The translations under genes and the position numbers were made by a program. Shown here one piece after another: positions 29,301 through 38,596 of a DNA stretch of 64,000 nt (position 1 is the first letter of the stretch; each line of letters opens with the position of its first letter). The stretch lies in contig NW_020289976.1 in the NCBI RefSeq assembly GCF_003144245.1, positions 1,054,001 to 1,118,000 of the forward strand, written 5' to 3'. The stretch comes from Jaminaea rosea. Lineage: Eukaryota > Basidiomycota > Exobasidiomycetes > Microstromatales. The notes under the pieces are model-generated. The model ran no database searches. It was given only the letters and a program-made list of their open reading frames with translations, and was not told the origin of the DNA.

Positions 29301-31130
29301 GCACTGGTTCTGCAGCGACGCCCTAGTGGTGGTGAAGTTGCAGAAGGTGACCTTGGAACAGACGTCCGGCGTCCATTCATGGTCAGAGGAACGCGTCGTC
29401 ATCGTGAGGTGGAAGTTGGCGTTGTAATCTATCTCTGCCGCTCCCAGTCTGATGAGAACTCGCCCTCCCGTCTTGCGGAACTCGCCATTGAGGACAGGAT
29501 TCAGGATGGGATCAAAGTGCTCTGCATCCGTCACGAGCATTGGAGAGCCGAAACGCAGCGCAGACTCGAGTGATTTGACAAAGGCAGCCGAGTCGAGAAA
29601 GGAGGTTTGATTGATCTTGCGGTCCTTGTAGAGCTGCAGGAGGAAGCTCTTTGCCTGGCCCGATGGGTCGATCACCAGCGCGGTTCGCCGACAGCGCTGC
29701 AGAATGATGACGTTCTCCATTGCCAAAGAGTCGTTAGGAAGGCCCATCTGCTGCCAACGAAGCCTGTCCTCCGCTACAGAAAGGTAGTCGACGGGTGAAA
29801 TTTCTGACTTGAACTTGAGGCCTACCTTGCCGATGTGCTCCTTCCAGCCTGACCACATCATCTCGCGGTAACCTTGATCGAAGAAGCCGGCATAGGTCAG
29901 GAAAGCCGCGCATAACAGGGCGTCGCCGGGGATGGTGCTCATCTGGCTCTCGAAAGAGCGGCTTGAGGCGTCCCAGCGCTGCTTCTCGCTGCCCAAGCTA
30001 TCCAGCAACTGGATAGATCTGTCTACACGTTTCTGCACCCTCTCCATCTCCATCTTGATGGCCTGCGTCTCGCTGATCAGCGCTGCATATTCGTTCTTGT
30101 AGCGCTCGATGTCGGCCTCGAGCTCCTTGACCATCTGCGTGAGGTGGACAGCCTGCTGCTTAGTCTGCTCAGCCTGTTGCTCGAGGGAGTCGACTTCGTC
30201 TCGCAGGGGACCGACACGATCGAGGATCTCTGAGAAATGGACTTGAGCAATGACCCACTTGGCGAGGGGTCCGCACGCCTTGGATGCGCGGTCGATGGTC
30301 TGGAAGTCGTAGCCCGGCTTGGACAGATAGTCCTTCTTCATCTTCTCGCGAATAGCCCGCGTCATCTGACGGTCTGTGTCGAAATTGACGATCGAAGCAA
30401 TGAAGTCATCTCGACGAATGATGCCCTGTACCGTCTTCCAGCTGTCGACCTTGTGACCCAAAGCAATGCAGACGGACTCCATTGCGTTCTTTACTGGGGC
30501 TGGCGGGTTGCCCATGGACCTAACCTCGGTGAGGTGCTGCTTCTTGATGTTGCTAACTGATGCCTGAGCTTCTTGCACAGCTGGCTCTGCATCTGCGAGA
30601 TCTGCCATGACCACCTCTCTTCGCTCTGAGATCTCCGTCTCCTGTCTCTCGAGGTTGGCCTGAAGCTGAATGGACGCCTGCTTCTGCTCCTCGGTCTGCT
30701 TCTGCCCGGCAACCATGTTCTGCAGCTTCTCGTTTGCCTCCTTGTCCTTTGCTGTCAGCTGCGTACGCTTGACCGCGAGGCTCTTCTGTAGATCTGACAC
30801 TGCTGTAACCGTCTCCTGTAGCTTATCGAGACCGACATTGAGATGTCTCTGCTCCTCCTCGAGGTTGCCGCGCTTCTCATTGCTCAGGGCGACGTAGTGG
30901 TTGATCATGTCCAAGAAGTAACGAGGACCCAGGTGAATCTTCTTTCCTTGCCGTCGATGTAGCCTCTCGGCTGCCGAGTAGGCCGAATAGTGGATGTAGA
31001 CGAGGCTGTCGATTGCCTCTGATGCGCTGGGCCCCAGATCTAACGACGATGTCATCTCAGCGGCGACGGTGCGGTAAGCAGAGGGAGACCAGTCCCCTGG
31101 CGCCTTTGCCATCGACACGGGTACCGGCAT
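26382..31130 (-). CDS. dyn2: Cytoplasmic dynein heavy chain, C-terminal half (split gene, dyn2 type)
   Basis: A single open frame of 1582 residues that begins in the AAA4 small domain rather than at the dynein tail. Order: end of AAA4 (~10-70, LVYIHYSAYSAAERL, ITPRHYLDFI-like GPRYFLDMINHYV); stalk coiled coil CC1 (~80-205); microtubule-binding domain (~205-300, VRSMGNPPAPVKNAMESVCI through DYLSKPGYDFQTIDRASKAC); CC2 (~300-400); AAA5 (~405-690, with the degenerate loop VIDPSGQAKSF and RILGD-like VLIRLGAAEIDYNANF); AAA6 and the C-terminal domain (ending VTMYLNGDRSVSLFTTRLP). The tail, linker and AAA1-AAA3, including the main ATPase site, are missing. A stop (31169-31167) lies in frame upstream of the ATG at 31130, and the next upstream gene is BOS1. 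The product must pair with a separate N-terminal subunit to form a motor, as shown for U. maydis Dyn1/Dyn2. Confidence 0.95.
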   Translation of the reverse strand: MPVPVSMAKAPGDWSPSAYRTVAAEMTSSLDLGPSASEAIDSLVYIHYSAYSAAERLHRRQGKKIHLGPRYFLDMINHYVALSNEKRGNLEEEQRHLNVGLDKLQETVTAVSDLQKSLAVKRTQLTAKDKEANEKLQNMVAGQKQTEEQKQASIQLQANLERQETEISERREVVMADLADAEPAVQEAQASVSNIKKQHLTEVRSMGNPPAPVKNAMESVCIALGHKVDSWKTVQGIIRRDDFIASIVNFDTDRQMTRAIREKMKKDYLSKPGYDFQTIDRASKACGPLAKWVIAQVHFSEILDRVGPLRDEVDSLEQQAEQTKQQAVHLTQMVKELEADIERYKNEYAALISETQAIKMEMERVQKRVDRSIQLLDSLGSEKQRWDASSRSFESQMSTIPGDALLCAAFLTYAGFFDQGYREMMWSGWKEHIGKVGLKFKSEISPVDYLSVAEDRLRWQQMGLPNDSLAMENVIILQRCRRTALVIDPSGQAKSFLLQLYKDRKINQTSFLDSAAFVKSLESALRFGSPMLVTDAEHFDPILNPVLNGEFRKTGGRVLIRLGAAEIDYNANFHLTMTTRSSDHEWTPDVCSKVTFCNFTTTRASLQNQCLDAILKAERPDTDKKRTDLMKLQGEFRLRLRHLEKSLLNALNESQGNILDDDKVIDTLETLKKEAAEVTAKVEETESIMSEVEQVTSAYIPLAKACSSLFFILDQLSLISHFYQFSLRFFLDVFDFVLLKNPRLAGVSEGARRMEILRQDLFVHIFKRTSRALAHRDHVLLGMLLAQVWARESEEGEAFEGEEFGMLLEGGDGVGQTPVDLGAANAFIDADLRSRLAAFTRLGALAVLPRHIKEHADEWKAFQHFTEPEACVPAFFDASEVSTLRARVLNLLVIKCLRPDRVDAGMVQLVTSAFGGLELLSLSPYDLQSVVTSEVNPTSPITLCSVAGFDASFRVEALVKATGAQSTSIAMGSQEGFTLADQAITSAARSGRWVLLKNVHLAPSWLSQLEKKLLGLNPHKDFRLFLTCETNPVIPADFLRSSRILMNEPPPGLKAAILDMLRALPPTRLQRSPGEAVRLFFLLAFFHATVTERLRYTPLGWSKAFEFNDSDAEAALNTIEAWLARVAKGRSNVDPASIPWEALRSLIREAIYGGKIDNDADQLLLDSFVEAIFTPQAYEAAFQLVADDEKPLAAPDGIKMEHFLEWATGLPEQQPPQWLGLPGTAERVIATAQGRELLGKLVRMRSLADEDDAAGGAVTELLNGQTNGAQEQEKQANGNGESSTDSQQQPAWMRTLLLSAQEWRSLLPSGLTPLSVPSSSTSSSLTDPLYRFWSREHRAASSLLRTVLSDIDEVISVCRGQARQTNHNRALLRDLPKGKAPQAWRQDYVSPKEGGGMSLSLSAWVGDLARRLGQVEEVAKQSGAAGGAGGFEGMAVTLGLVFSPGAYLTATRQAVAHRNGVSLDRLDLELKLSGPEGQRSGQMAGTEGGFVLHGLKLDGATWDDSGQLALNDGSTVALGPSTLLWVPRDSAAANGRASASTVPVTMYLNGDRSVSLFTTRLPAQPGLTTGKAAQRAVALRAA

Positions 31131-31672
31131 GACGGGCGTCGGCTGCTGCGATCGATAGAGTACGAGCTATCAATGGGTATCGAGACGAGATGGGACGGAA
31201 TGGTCGTGAATCAGGAGTGTTGGTCGAGGTCGCACCTCATCGCCGTCATCTCGACGCCTCGCCGCTGCTCCGCCTCAACCAACACTTTGGCCAGCCCGCG
31301 CGCGTGGCTCGTCCCGCCGCCGGCCTCGAAGCCAAGCCCGCCCGCCTGAGGGCCGCTTCTTCTTCCTTTTCACCAATCGATCCAGAGGCTGACGGTGAGG
31401 TCTACGAGAGGCAGCTCTTTTGCAGTCTCTTGCTCTGTCTCGCCAGTCCCTCATTGCCCTCGACGAGAGCATCAGCTTCTCGGCGAGGAGCCAAAAGGAT
31501 TGAGAGAAGGATCGCAGCACGCCTTGAGTGAGGGAGGCCTGCTCTTCATCCACGGGACTCGACTCAATTAGGCAGTGCCACAAGCGCGCGAGAGGGCATG
31601 ATGGTATCAAAGTGACATGGGCAGCAGGAACTGAAATCAGCAGCTCTGTATGTACAGTAGGGAAGGGGATAA
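31131..31672. other. Intergenic region upstream of the dynein half-gene
   Basis: About 540 bp between BOS1 and the dynein gene on the same strand. No AAA1-AAA4 or linker sequence is present in any frame, so the dynein break is not a missed exon here. Confidence 0.6.
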
Positions 31673-32575
31673 TCATCCGAACCATTTGTATATGTAGTCT
31701 GGCGAGGGGCAGGGGAGAAGGATGAAGCGTTAGGGCACCTTCGTCTCTGCTTGCAATGCCACCTCACCCCACGCCTACTCACAAAAGCACACCAGAGTGA
31801 AGAGAGCCCCAACAGCGAAGATTGCGTTATCCTGTGTGGACCTCCTCTCAATCATGTTGATCACATTCCTACTCAGCCCCATCGTATTCGCAGCGTCGAG
31901 GAGCTTACGCCTCGTCCCCTTGAGGATATCGCGCTGCTCTGTCAGATTGGTCCACACCTCTTTGCCCTGCGCAATGAATGCGTCCAGCTGCTGTTCGGTG
32001 TTCTGAATAAAGGAGTGCTCGCGAAGAGCATGGTTCTCGCGAGCCGACAATGAGTCTCCGAACATAGCTTGCGTGGATGCGTTCATCTTGTATGCTGCCA
32101 GCGGGTCTGATGATAGACCACCTTGGGAGGAGTTGTGCATCGCTGTGGTGTTGTTGCGGGCGTGAAGGGAAAAGGGGGACTCAAGATTGGCGGCGGGCAT
32201 TCTTGATGCAGCAGAAGTTGAAGCAAAGGCTGTTGACGATGACGAGGAAGAAGATGCGCCGTTGCCATTGCTTTGAACGAAGGATGCTGGATCACGATTC
32301 TTGATGCGGGCCAAATTGCTGCGCATCTCCTTGTCATCTTCTCTGAACTTCTTGACTCGAGCCATTGCCTTATCGCGCTTCGTCTCGTTCATCTCTCGCC
32401 TCGACATGCTCTCGTAATCGTCGACTGTTCGAGCGAAGGCTGAAAGGGAGGCTGCGATTTGGCCTTGGAGGGCGACGCAGGACGAGGATGACGGCGGTTC
32501 GCTCTCAAGGCGGGTGAGGTCTGAGCCAATGGACGAGGCCTGACGAAGAGCCATGTTGTACAGTGCGGCTGCCAT
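31673..32575 (-). CDS. BOS1: ER-Golgi Qb-SNARE BOS1 (GOSR2/membrin)
   Basis: Two exons, 32575..31783 and a 26-nt terminal exon 31698..31673, joined across an 84-nt intron (GTGAGTAGG, a CTAAC branch site, GCCAG). The product is 272 residues. The N-terminal helix region (MAAALYNMALRQASSIGSDL) and SLSAFARTVDDYESMSRRE fit the Habc-like part of Bos1. The SNARE motif (~185-245) includes ENHALREHSFIQNTEQQLDA and RNVINMIERRSTQDNAIF. The C-terminal anchor is completed only by the last exon: FAVGALFTLVCF + YYIYKWFG, matching the YKWL-type end of yeast Bos1. Bos1 sits on COPII vesicles and pairs with Sed5, Bet1 and Sec22 for ER-to-Golgi fusion. If the intron is retained, the protein ends in CFCE and its membrane anchor is cut short. 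A Ser-rich insert (~105-135) is unusual. ULP1 lies 256 bp away, divergent. Confidence 0.9.
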
Positions 32576-32831
32576 GATGAGCGAGTATTGAGATATGTGG
32601 TACTGAGGTGATGGCGTGCCGGTGTAATTGTGAGCGGCGGGGACAATGGAGATCTGAGAGAAAGGTGGACGGGTGGAGCGACGGACGACTTCAAGGGCGA
32701 CGCGATCGACTTGATTGTGCTCTCTTCTCTCCGTCTGGTCCATTTCCGTCCTTGTCACCTCACCATCATCTTTGGCCTCAATGTCCATTAGCTTGAGCTG
32801 CTGAGATAGACATCGACTCGACACCGCCTCG

Positions 32832-35800
32832 ATGCCATCATCTTCAAAAAGAAAGGCCTCGACGGCAGCTGCGGCAACATCCTCTGACCCTTCCTCCTCT
32901 TCTTCTTCCTCCTCTACTACATCGTCAACTCCCTCCCGCGTCTTCTCCTCGCTCCGCAAGTCAGCATCCGGCTTCTTTTCCTCCCTTACACCTCGAGGCA
33001 AGCGCAAAGCCCAGCGAGTAGCAAACGAACTCGTCGTCACTGAGCCGCTCATCACAACACCCTCACCGGCAAAGAAGCGCGCAAGAATCGACGCGCCCGA
33101 CTCGCTGGGCAGAGAAGAGAGCCGCCGCCTCTTTGCGCTTCTCCACGACGAGGAGCAGCCAGAGTACGACTCGGATATGGTAGACAGGCTCGAATCAGAC
33201 GCCGTAGCTACCATCGTGCGGCCACGCGTACTGGATCCGGCGGAGGAGATGAGAGACGATGAGGAAATAGAAGACGTACTTGGCGGTGAGCCTTCGCAAC
33301 CTCAGGCTGGGTCATCACGTTTGCCAGACGCAGGCTCGCCGAACGACAGCAAGCAACAACAGAAAGAGGCATCATCAGAGGCTCAGGCTGGCGAGCTACG
33401 ACCTCCTTCTTCTCCCCGCGCCGCATCGCCCACGCCCACTCGCCGATCATCGCGACGCAAAGGCAAGCAAAAGGCAGACGACGAAACCGCGGTCAAAGAA
33501 GACGAGGGCCAACCTGCCATTCATGAGCACCTGCAGGCCAATGAGAGCGAGGGTGAGCTTCACATCAACGGCTTTCAGCCATCCGCCTTCGATCCTGAAG
33601 CGCAGGCTGAGGAAGCGCCCCACGACGCGATGGACATCGAGGAGCGGGCAGATGAGACGATCAACGGAGCGCCGGCGGCTGCGAGTACGAACGAGGAAGA
33701 GCAGCTGGCGCCAATCAGCGCAGCAGACGACGTTGACGAGGTCGAAAGAATAGAGGAAGATCCTATCGCCCCTCGGCCGATCAACGGGGAGACATCGACG
33801 GTGCAAGACACCGACGATGCCAATCCTGCGGTCGAGGAAGTTACTGCATCAGTGAATGGTCAGCTGGAGTCAAACGCCTCTGCTGAGGAAGAGCCAGCGC
33901 AAGCATCGATTGATCAAACGCCTGTCGGACTCTATCCTGCCCTTCCACCACTATCTTCGGCTGAAGACGCATTGGCTATGGATGTATCTCAGCCTAGCGG
34001 TGACGCCTTGACGGAAGACGTCCTGCCTGTTGAGGCGGAGGTCCTGGCTGGAGAGGCAGAGGGGCTGAAGTCAAGCGCCGATGATCACGACGAGATGGCC
34101 GCGCCGCCCGTCGAAGAGCCGGGAGTAGGGTCGCAGAAGGCTCAGGCGAGAGAAGAGGGGCAGATGCGAGAGCCGATGGAAGAGCAGAGTGGGCAGCTCC
34201 TGTCTCAGCCTGCCATCGCCGTGACGAGCATCGAGACAGGAGAGCCAGAGGACGTGATTATGCCAGTCAACGGCGAGACTAGAGGCGATGGCGAAGCGCA
34301 GAATGAGGGCGACGCGGTTTTCACACCTTCTCTCGAACAAGAAGCGCTCATCGCAGCCGCCGCTCCGTCAGGAATTCGCCCCATCGAAGTCATCGACTTC
34401 ACCGGCGACGACTCCTCCGACTCTTCAGACGACGAAGAGATCCTCATTGCCGATGTACGCAAGTCCAAGTTGCCCGCTCCGGATGTCTATCAACAACGGC
34501 CATCCTCTGGCTTCCTCCGAGGCCCTTTGGCCGCCCAAAACACCCCTGGGATTCGCAGCTTCTCCTCTGCGGCCTCCCAGCGAGGTCTCGGTTCTGCCGC
34601 TATTAGTCAGGGCGAGGGTTCCGGAGACGCTACGCAAGTCATCCGTCAAATGGGCCGCATCTCCTTGGATCGTCGCTATACTCCCTCGGTTGCCTCTGCG
34701 CGGTCGCAAAGCGAGCTACGTGGTGACGTCTCCTTCGGCGGCAGCTCGATAGGCGGCAGTCGCATTCGTCCCAAACGTGCCCATATCGGAGAGAGGGACC
34801 ACAAGCGTCACCTCCAGCAAGCTCGACGAAGCAATGTCGGACTCACCGCCGGCTCTCCCTCTTCAAGTTCATCAGCGCGTCCGCTGCATCCGCATCTGCA
34901 CGCGTTCCGCAATCATGACACCAATGTCGACGATGCAACCAGTCTTGCCCGTTACAGGCAGCATCTGGCCACAGCGCTTGGCCCTTCGACGCCGGCCATA
35001 CAGCCGCGACCAGCCGCAGTTGGAGGCCTCAAGCCCCGCCAGCCCCGAGACTCTGCCCGTCTCCGTAATCTGGAGCTTCTTCTCCAGAAATCACGCTATG
35101 CCAAGTCTCGCATCTCCGTCCCGCCAAGCAAGGAGCTCCTCCGACTGCGTCGCGAGGAGAAGGAGCGAGAGCGCAGGCGTCGTGGCATCCTCGGTCGCCC
35201 TCCTCTACCTTCGGCGTTGGAGGCGGAGCAAGAAGCTGCTGTGCAGCGCATTCTCTCCGACGGATCATGGAAAATCTCTATTCCCGGCGCGACGGCCACG
35301 AACCGTGACGTGAGCATGCTCCGCCCTCGACAATGGATGAACGACGAAACTATCACCTTCTACATGACGATGATCAACGAGCGGTCCAAGAAGGCAGCAG
35401 CGGAACGGACAGCAGCCAAGACGCCTGCGGACAGGAAGAAGTGGGGCGCTTTTTACAGAGTGCACTGCTTCAACTCCTACTTCTGGGCCAAGCTAGACAC
35501 GGAAGGTTACCAATCCGTTTCCCGCTGGACGCGTCGCATCGATGTCTTTGCCCAAGACTTGATCCTCATTCCTTGCAACCTAGGCAACTCCCACTGGACC
35601 TGCGCCGCCATCAACTTCAGGCGTAAGCGCGTGGAGTACTACGACTCCATGGGCGGGCGTAATGGGCGAGTAGTGGCGGCGCTGAAGGACTATCTGAGGA
35701 GAGAGCTGAAGGACAAGAAGAAGGAAGGGACAGTTGATGTGGTGCCCGAGGAATTTGGCGAGTACTACGGAGGGGAGAAGAGCCCACAGCAGCGCAATGG

Positions 35801-36074
35801 GTATGACTGTGGAGTCTTTGTGTGCTCGACGCTGGAGCAGCTGAGTCGCAGAGATCCGCACTACCCCTTTGATGAGGACCCAGAGGAAGAAGATGAGGAC
35901 GAGGATAGCTGGGAAGACGATGAAGGAGATGACTTGGGCTTCAATGGGCATGGGAATGGCGGCACGGCTCCGAGCTTCTCGTCGGGCTATCAGTGGAACT
36001 TCAGCCAGGACGATATGCCGTACATGCGAAGGAGGATCATCTACGAGATCAGTCAGAAGGGGCTGCTCGATTGA
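32832..36074 (+). CDS. ULP1: SUMO-specific cysteine protease ULP1
   Basis: A single-exon protein of 1080 residues. The first ~770 residues are acidic, Ser/Glu-rich and poorly conserved, with a basic segment (SSRRKGKQKA) and an EVIDFTGDDSSDSSDDEEI stretch. The ~VIDFTG core followed by acidic residues resembles a SUMO-interacting motif. The C48 protease domain fills the end: RPRQWMNDETITFYMTMI (substrate groove), FNSYFWAKL, RRIDVFAQDLILIPCNL, then GNSHWTCAAINF with His921, YYDSMGG with Asp938, and a QRNGYDCGVFVC segment carrying the oxyanion Gln and Cys993. This is the complete Ulp1/SENP catalytic set. The enzyme matures SUMO and removes it from targets, usually at the nuclear pore. An acidic insert (~1020-1050) lies in the last part of the domain. 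The first ATG (32832) is used. Confidence 0.93.
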   Translation: MPSSSKRKASTAAAATSSDPSSSSSSSSTTSSTPSRVFSSLRKSASGFFSSLTPRGKRKAQRVANELVVTEPLITTPSPAKKRARIDAPDSLGREESRRLFALLHDEEQPEYDSDMVDRLESDAVATIVRPRVLDPAEEMRDDEEIEDVLGGEPSQPQAGSSRLPDAGSPNDSKQQQKEASSEAQAGELRPPSSPRAASPTPTRRSSRRKGKQKADDETAVKEDEGQPAIHEHLQANESEGELHINGFQPSAFDPEAQAEEAPHDAMDIEERADETINGAPAAASTNEEEQLAPISAADDVDEVERIEEDPIAPRPINGETSTVQDTDDANPAVEEVTASVNGQLESNASAEEEPAQASIDQTPVGLYPALPPLSSAEDALAMDVSQPSGDALTEDVLPVEAEVLAGEAEGLKSSADDHDEMAAPPVEEPGVGSQKAQAREEGQMREPMEEQSGQLLSQPAIAVTSIETGEPEDVIMPVNGETRGDGEAQNEGDAVFTPSLEQEALIAAAAPSGIRPIEVIDFTGDDSSDSSDDEEILIADVRKSKLPAPDVYQQRPSSGFLRGPLAAQNTPGIRSFSSAASQRGLGSAAISQGEGSGDATQVIRQMGRISLDRRYTPSVASARSQSELRGDVSFGGSSIGGSRIRPKRAHIGERDHKRHLQQARRSNVGLTAGSPSSSSSARPLHPHLHAFRNHDTNVDDATSLARYRQHLATALGPSTPAIQPRPAAVGGLKPRQPRDSARLRNLELLLQKSRYAKSRISVPPSKELLRLRREEKERERRRRGILGRPPLPSALEAEQEAAVQRILSDGSWKISIPGATATNRDVSMLRPRQWMNDETITFYMTMINERSKKAAAERTAAKTPADRKKWGAFYRVHCFNSYFWAKLDTEGYQSVSRWTRRIDVFAQDLILIPCNLGNSHWTCAAINFRRKRVEYYDSMGGRNGRVVAALKDYLRRELKDKKKEGTVDVVPEEFGEYYGGEKSPQQRNGYDCGVFVCSTLEQLSRRDPHYPFDEDPEEEDEDEDSWEDDEGDDLGFNGHGNGGTAPSFSSGYQWNFSQDDMPYMRRRIIYEISQKGLLD

Positions 36075-36896
36075 CCAAGGGTAGGGCGGGGTGGGCCGAG
36101 GTTGTTGGGCCAACTACGTGGTAGGCGAATGGGGCAGATCCGTATATAAGCAATCGGCCGTTCCACGAGCGTTCACTGCACTCTCTCTCAGTACTCTGAG
36201 TCTCGAAAGTAATCGTAATCATCGCCATCACCTTTCTCCTACTTCTTCGCTTACTCGTCTTCACTACCGGTCACAAAGAGGCGAAGTGACATTGAATTAT
36301 CGATGACGGTTACGAGCGAGCTCAAATGAACATCTTCAGGGGAGCTGTTGGGGAAGAGAAGTGAGGAAGACAGCGACGGGCCGCGATAGGGAATGATTAG
36401 AGAGCGAGGAGGGACAAGGAGGCTGTTGCGATCGTGTCTGCTCGTCTTTATGTTGGTAGAGGCTACACTAGGTGAGAGATAGAGAAGGTTGAGTTGCTAG
36501 CTTCACCGCCTGCGGACCTCGTCGATGATCCACCGTGGCGAAAGCTGCCTTTGGGCGAGTTGCCGCCTGTAGGAGAGTGACGTGGGCTGGTCATGATCAT
36601 GGAACTGAATAAAGAGAGGAGCGAATAAAGAGATAAAGAGGCGTGCAGAGGGAAAAGAGCATCAGTGCATCATTTCGTGCCTTCTTTTCGTCAATGGCAG
36701 GAAAGCGTGATGAGGATGCACACTCCCTACATTGGAGGAAGGGAAGAGTAGCAGAGTGAGAAGCAGCGAGAGCATGTCGCGCTTGGTGGATCTACGGTTT
36801 GTCGCGGTGAAGTCGGGCCGGAGAAGCCATCCGATCTTGCTGATCTTGTGACATGGCGCTTGCAGTAGCCTCGGAGCCGTCATGATGTGCTGGCAC
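36075..36896. other. Intergenic region with a TATA box but no convincing gene
   Basis: About 0.8 kb between convergent ULP1 and the CCCH gene. TATATAAG at 36143-36150 is followed by a CT-rich stretch, as in a fungal core promoter, yet plus-strand frames after it stop within about a dozen codons. On the minus strand a 45-codon frame (36600..36463, MIMTSPRHSPTGGNS..) follows a polypyrimidine CAG. I could not join it to the CCCH gene. A non-coding RNA or a small gene is possible. Confidence 0.4.
36143..36150 (+). promoter_or_regulatory. TATA box without an evident gene
   Basis: TATATAAG followed 20-40 bases later by GTTCACTGCACTCTCTCTCA and other pyrimidine-rich sequence. It resembles a core promoter, but lies in the 3' flank of ULP1. 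Confidence 0.4.
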
Positions 36897-38596
36897 TTAT
36901 GCCTTCTTACGAGGCAAAGGAGGGACCATGGTCATAGGCGATGCAGGACGCTGGCCTATGATGATGTCTCCACTGGCATTTGCTCTTCTGTCTGCCCCAC
37001 TGAAGGGGTTAGTGAATTTGATGCTGCTGCTCGCGCTGGCGGCGCTAGAACTGAGGCCGCCCAAGAGGTCAAGGTCGAAGCTCTTCGTATCTCGTTCAGC
37101 CATGAGAGAGCTTGTGGGTCCGCTGTGCGGGTGATAGTGACAAGCCTCATCCTGGGAGCCTCGCACTCTTGCTAAGAGGGGCGGACGATTCATCTCGAGA
37201 GTTGGGGAAGCTGAGCCTGTGCGTTGTTCATGGAGCTCATGGATCTACGCGGGGTGCGCAAAAAGCAGATGAGCGTGAGTGAAAGGCGCACAGAGGAGGG
37301 AAGGAGGAGGTGCGAGTGTAACTTACGAAGCAGCATCGCTTGGCGTATGGGCAGCTCCCCTCCGACCAGTAGGTCCTGCAAAGCTCTGTCTTCCACTTGG
37401 GGTGGCGAGTGATGTTTCGAAGCTCTGAAGGGCCATGAGCAAATTGACTGTGAGCAAGCAGACGTCGGGACGACTTGTCAGCTGTGATGCTCAGTCGGGC
37501 ATACGTCCCCTGCGCGCACTCACCACTTCTCACCGTATTCGCATCGTCCCCTCTCCTCCCAGCCTCGGCAGAGCTCCGTCTTGTAAAGCGTCTCGCGACG
37601 AGGGCGCGCGACTCTACTTCCAGGCGCTTCGCTGGTCTCACTTGGCGATGAGTCGGGGAAGGGTGACTCGAGGAGGCCTGAAAGGCTTGTTTGCTGCGGC
37701 CCCGCATCGAAGGAGGAGCGGGACGAGCTGATGAGGCGCTCGTGAGAGTTGAAGTTCGGGGGCTGGGGAGGACCCATACGCTCGGGAAGCACAGGACGGA
37801 TAGGTTGCCAAGCTGCTGAGCGGCTAAAGGCGCTGAAGAAGGATCGCGGCTTGGGAAGCACCCCGACACCGTAAGGCGCAGCTTGCGACGGGAGAACGCG
37901 CTGTGGTGGGGCAGGTGTCGGACTGCTGTGGATTGCATGGTGCTGGGGGGCGAATGGTGGGAATTTTTGCATCACAATCAGAGATCCGTGGCAAGGTAGC
38001 CCTCATCTTTACCGACTTACCTGTGTAGGCAAGCTAGGGAGCTGGTCAATCGAAGAGCGTGAGGTGCGCGCAAAGGCGCGGCGAGAGGGCGGCGGAGAGC
38101 TGACGTCAGGAAGGAGAGAAGGTGTGCTGAGTGATTTTGCACCACCTCCGAGCCTGCTCGGATTGCTCGTGCCGTAGGAATGGCGCTGATCGCTGAGTGC
38201 AGTATGAGCAATGGGCGGGATGCCCCAGCTGGCTGAGGGGTAGCGACTCGAGGCTGGCGAGATGATCGGGCTGGAACACGGAGTCGCTGGGCTTGCGCTG
38301 GTGTCAAAGCTGCCTGTTGATGCACTTGCTGAGTGGTGTGACCAAATTGAGGGAAGGCTGGCAGTCTCGAGCCTCTCGAGTGCTTGAGCCGCTTGCTTGG
38401 CTGAGTGAGGAGAAACGAGGCCGGTGGGCAAAGTCGAAGTGCGAGGGGAAGGCGAGGCGAGGAGCTCGATGACGGCTTGCTCATCCTCGAAGCTAGGCTG
38501 CAGGGATTGATGGTACTCTTGAGCGTGGGTATGATCGGCGCAGGCTTTGGGGCAAGCAAAGGCCGGGGCCGTGGCCGATAGCTTTGACGAAGACAT
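36897..38596 (-). CDS. zfs1: Tandem CCCH zinc-finger mRNA-decay regulator (Zfs1/Cth2/TTP family)
   Basis: Four exons: 38596..38021, 37942..37524, 37447..37327 and 37244..36897, with introns of 78, 76 and 82 nt, all in frame. The product is 487 residues. The two fingers are CX8CX5CX3H each: [20 protein letters not shown] + CQFAH, and [20 protein letters not shown] + CCFIH, spaced as in tristetraprolin, with both (R/K)YKTEL-type leads. Intron 2 splits the third Cys codon of finger 1 (TG/T), and intron 3 falls between the third Cys and the His of finger 2. Such proteins bind AU-rich elements in 3' UTRs and recruit deadenylases. S. pombe Zfs1 and yeast Cth2 act in mating, cytokinesis and iron responses. 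The rest is Ser/Pro-rich and disordered. The ATG at 38596 ([11 protein letters not shown]) is the first in frame. Confidence 0.92.

Noticed and set aside
31131-31775. Possibility that the dynein gene continues upstream through missed introns.
   Set aside because: There is an in-frame stop just upstream of the ATG, no AAA1-AAA4 homology in any frame, and BOS1 occupies the next interval. The break also matches a known basidiomycete pattern.
36463-36600. A 45-codon minus-strand frame after a polypyrimidine CAG, considered as a last exon of the CCCH gene.
   Set aside because: The donor-like GTAAGA before the CCCH stop does not join to it in frame, and the gene already has a complete ending.
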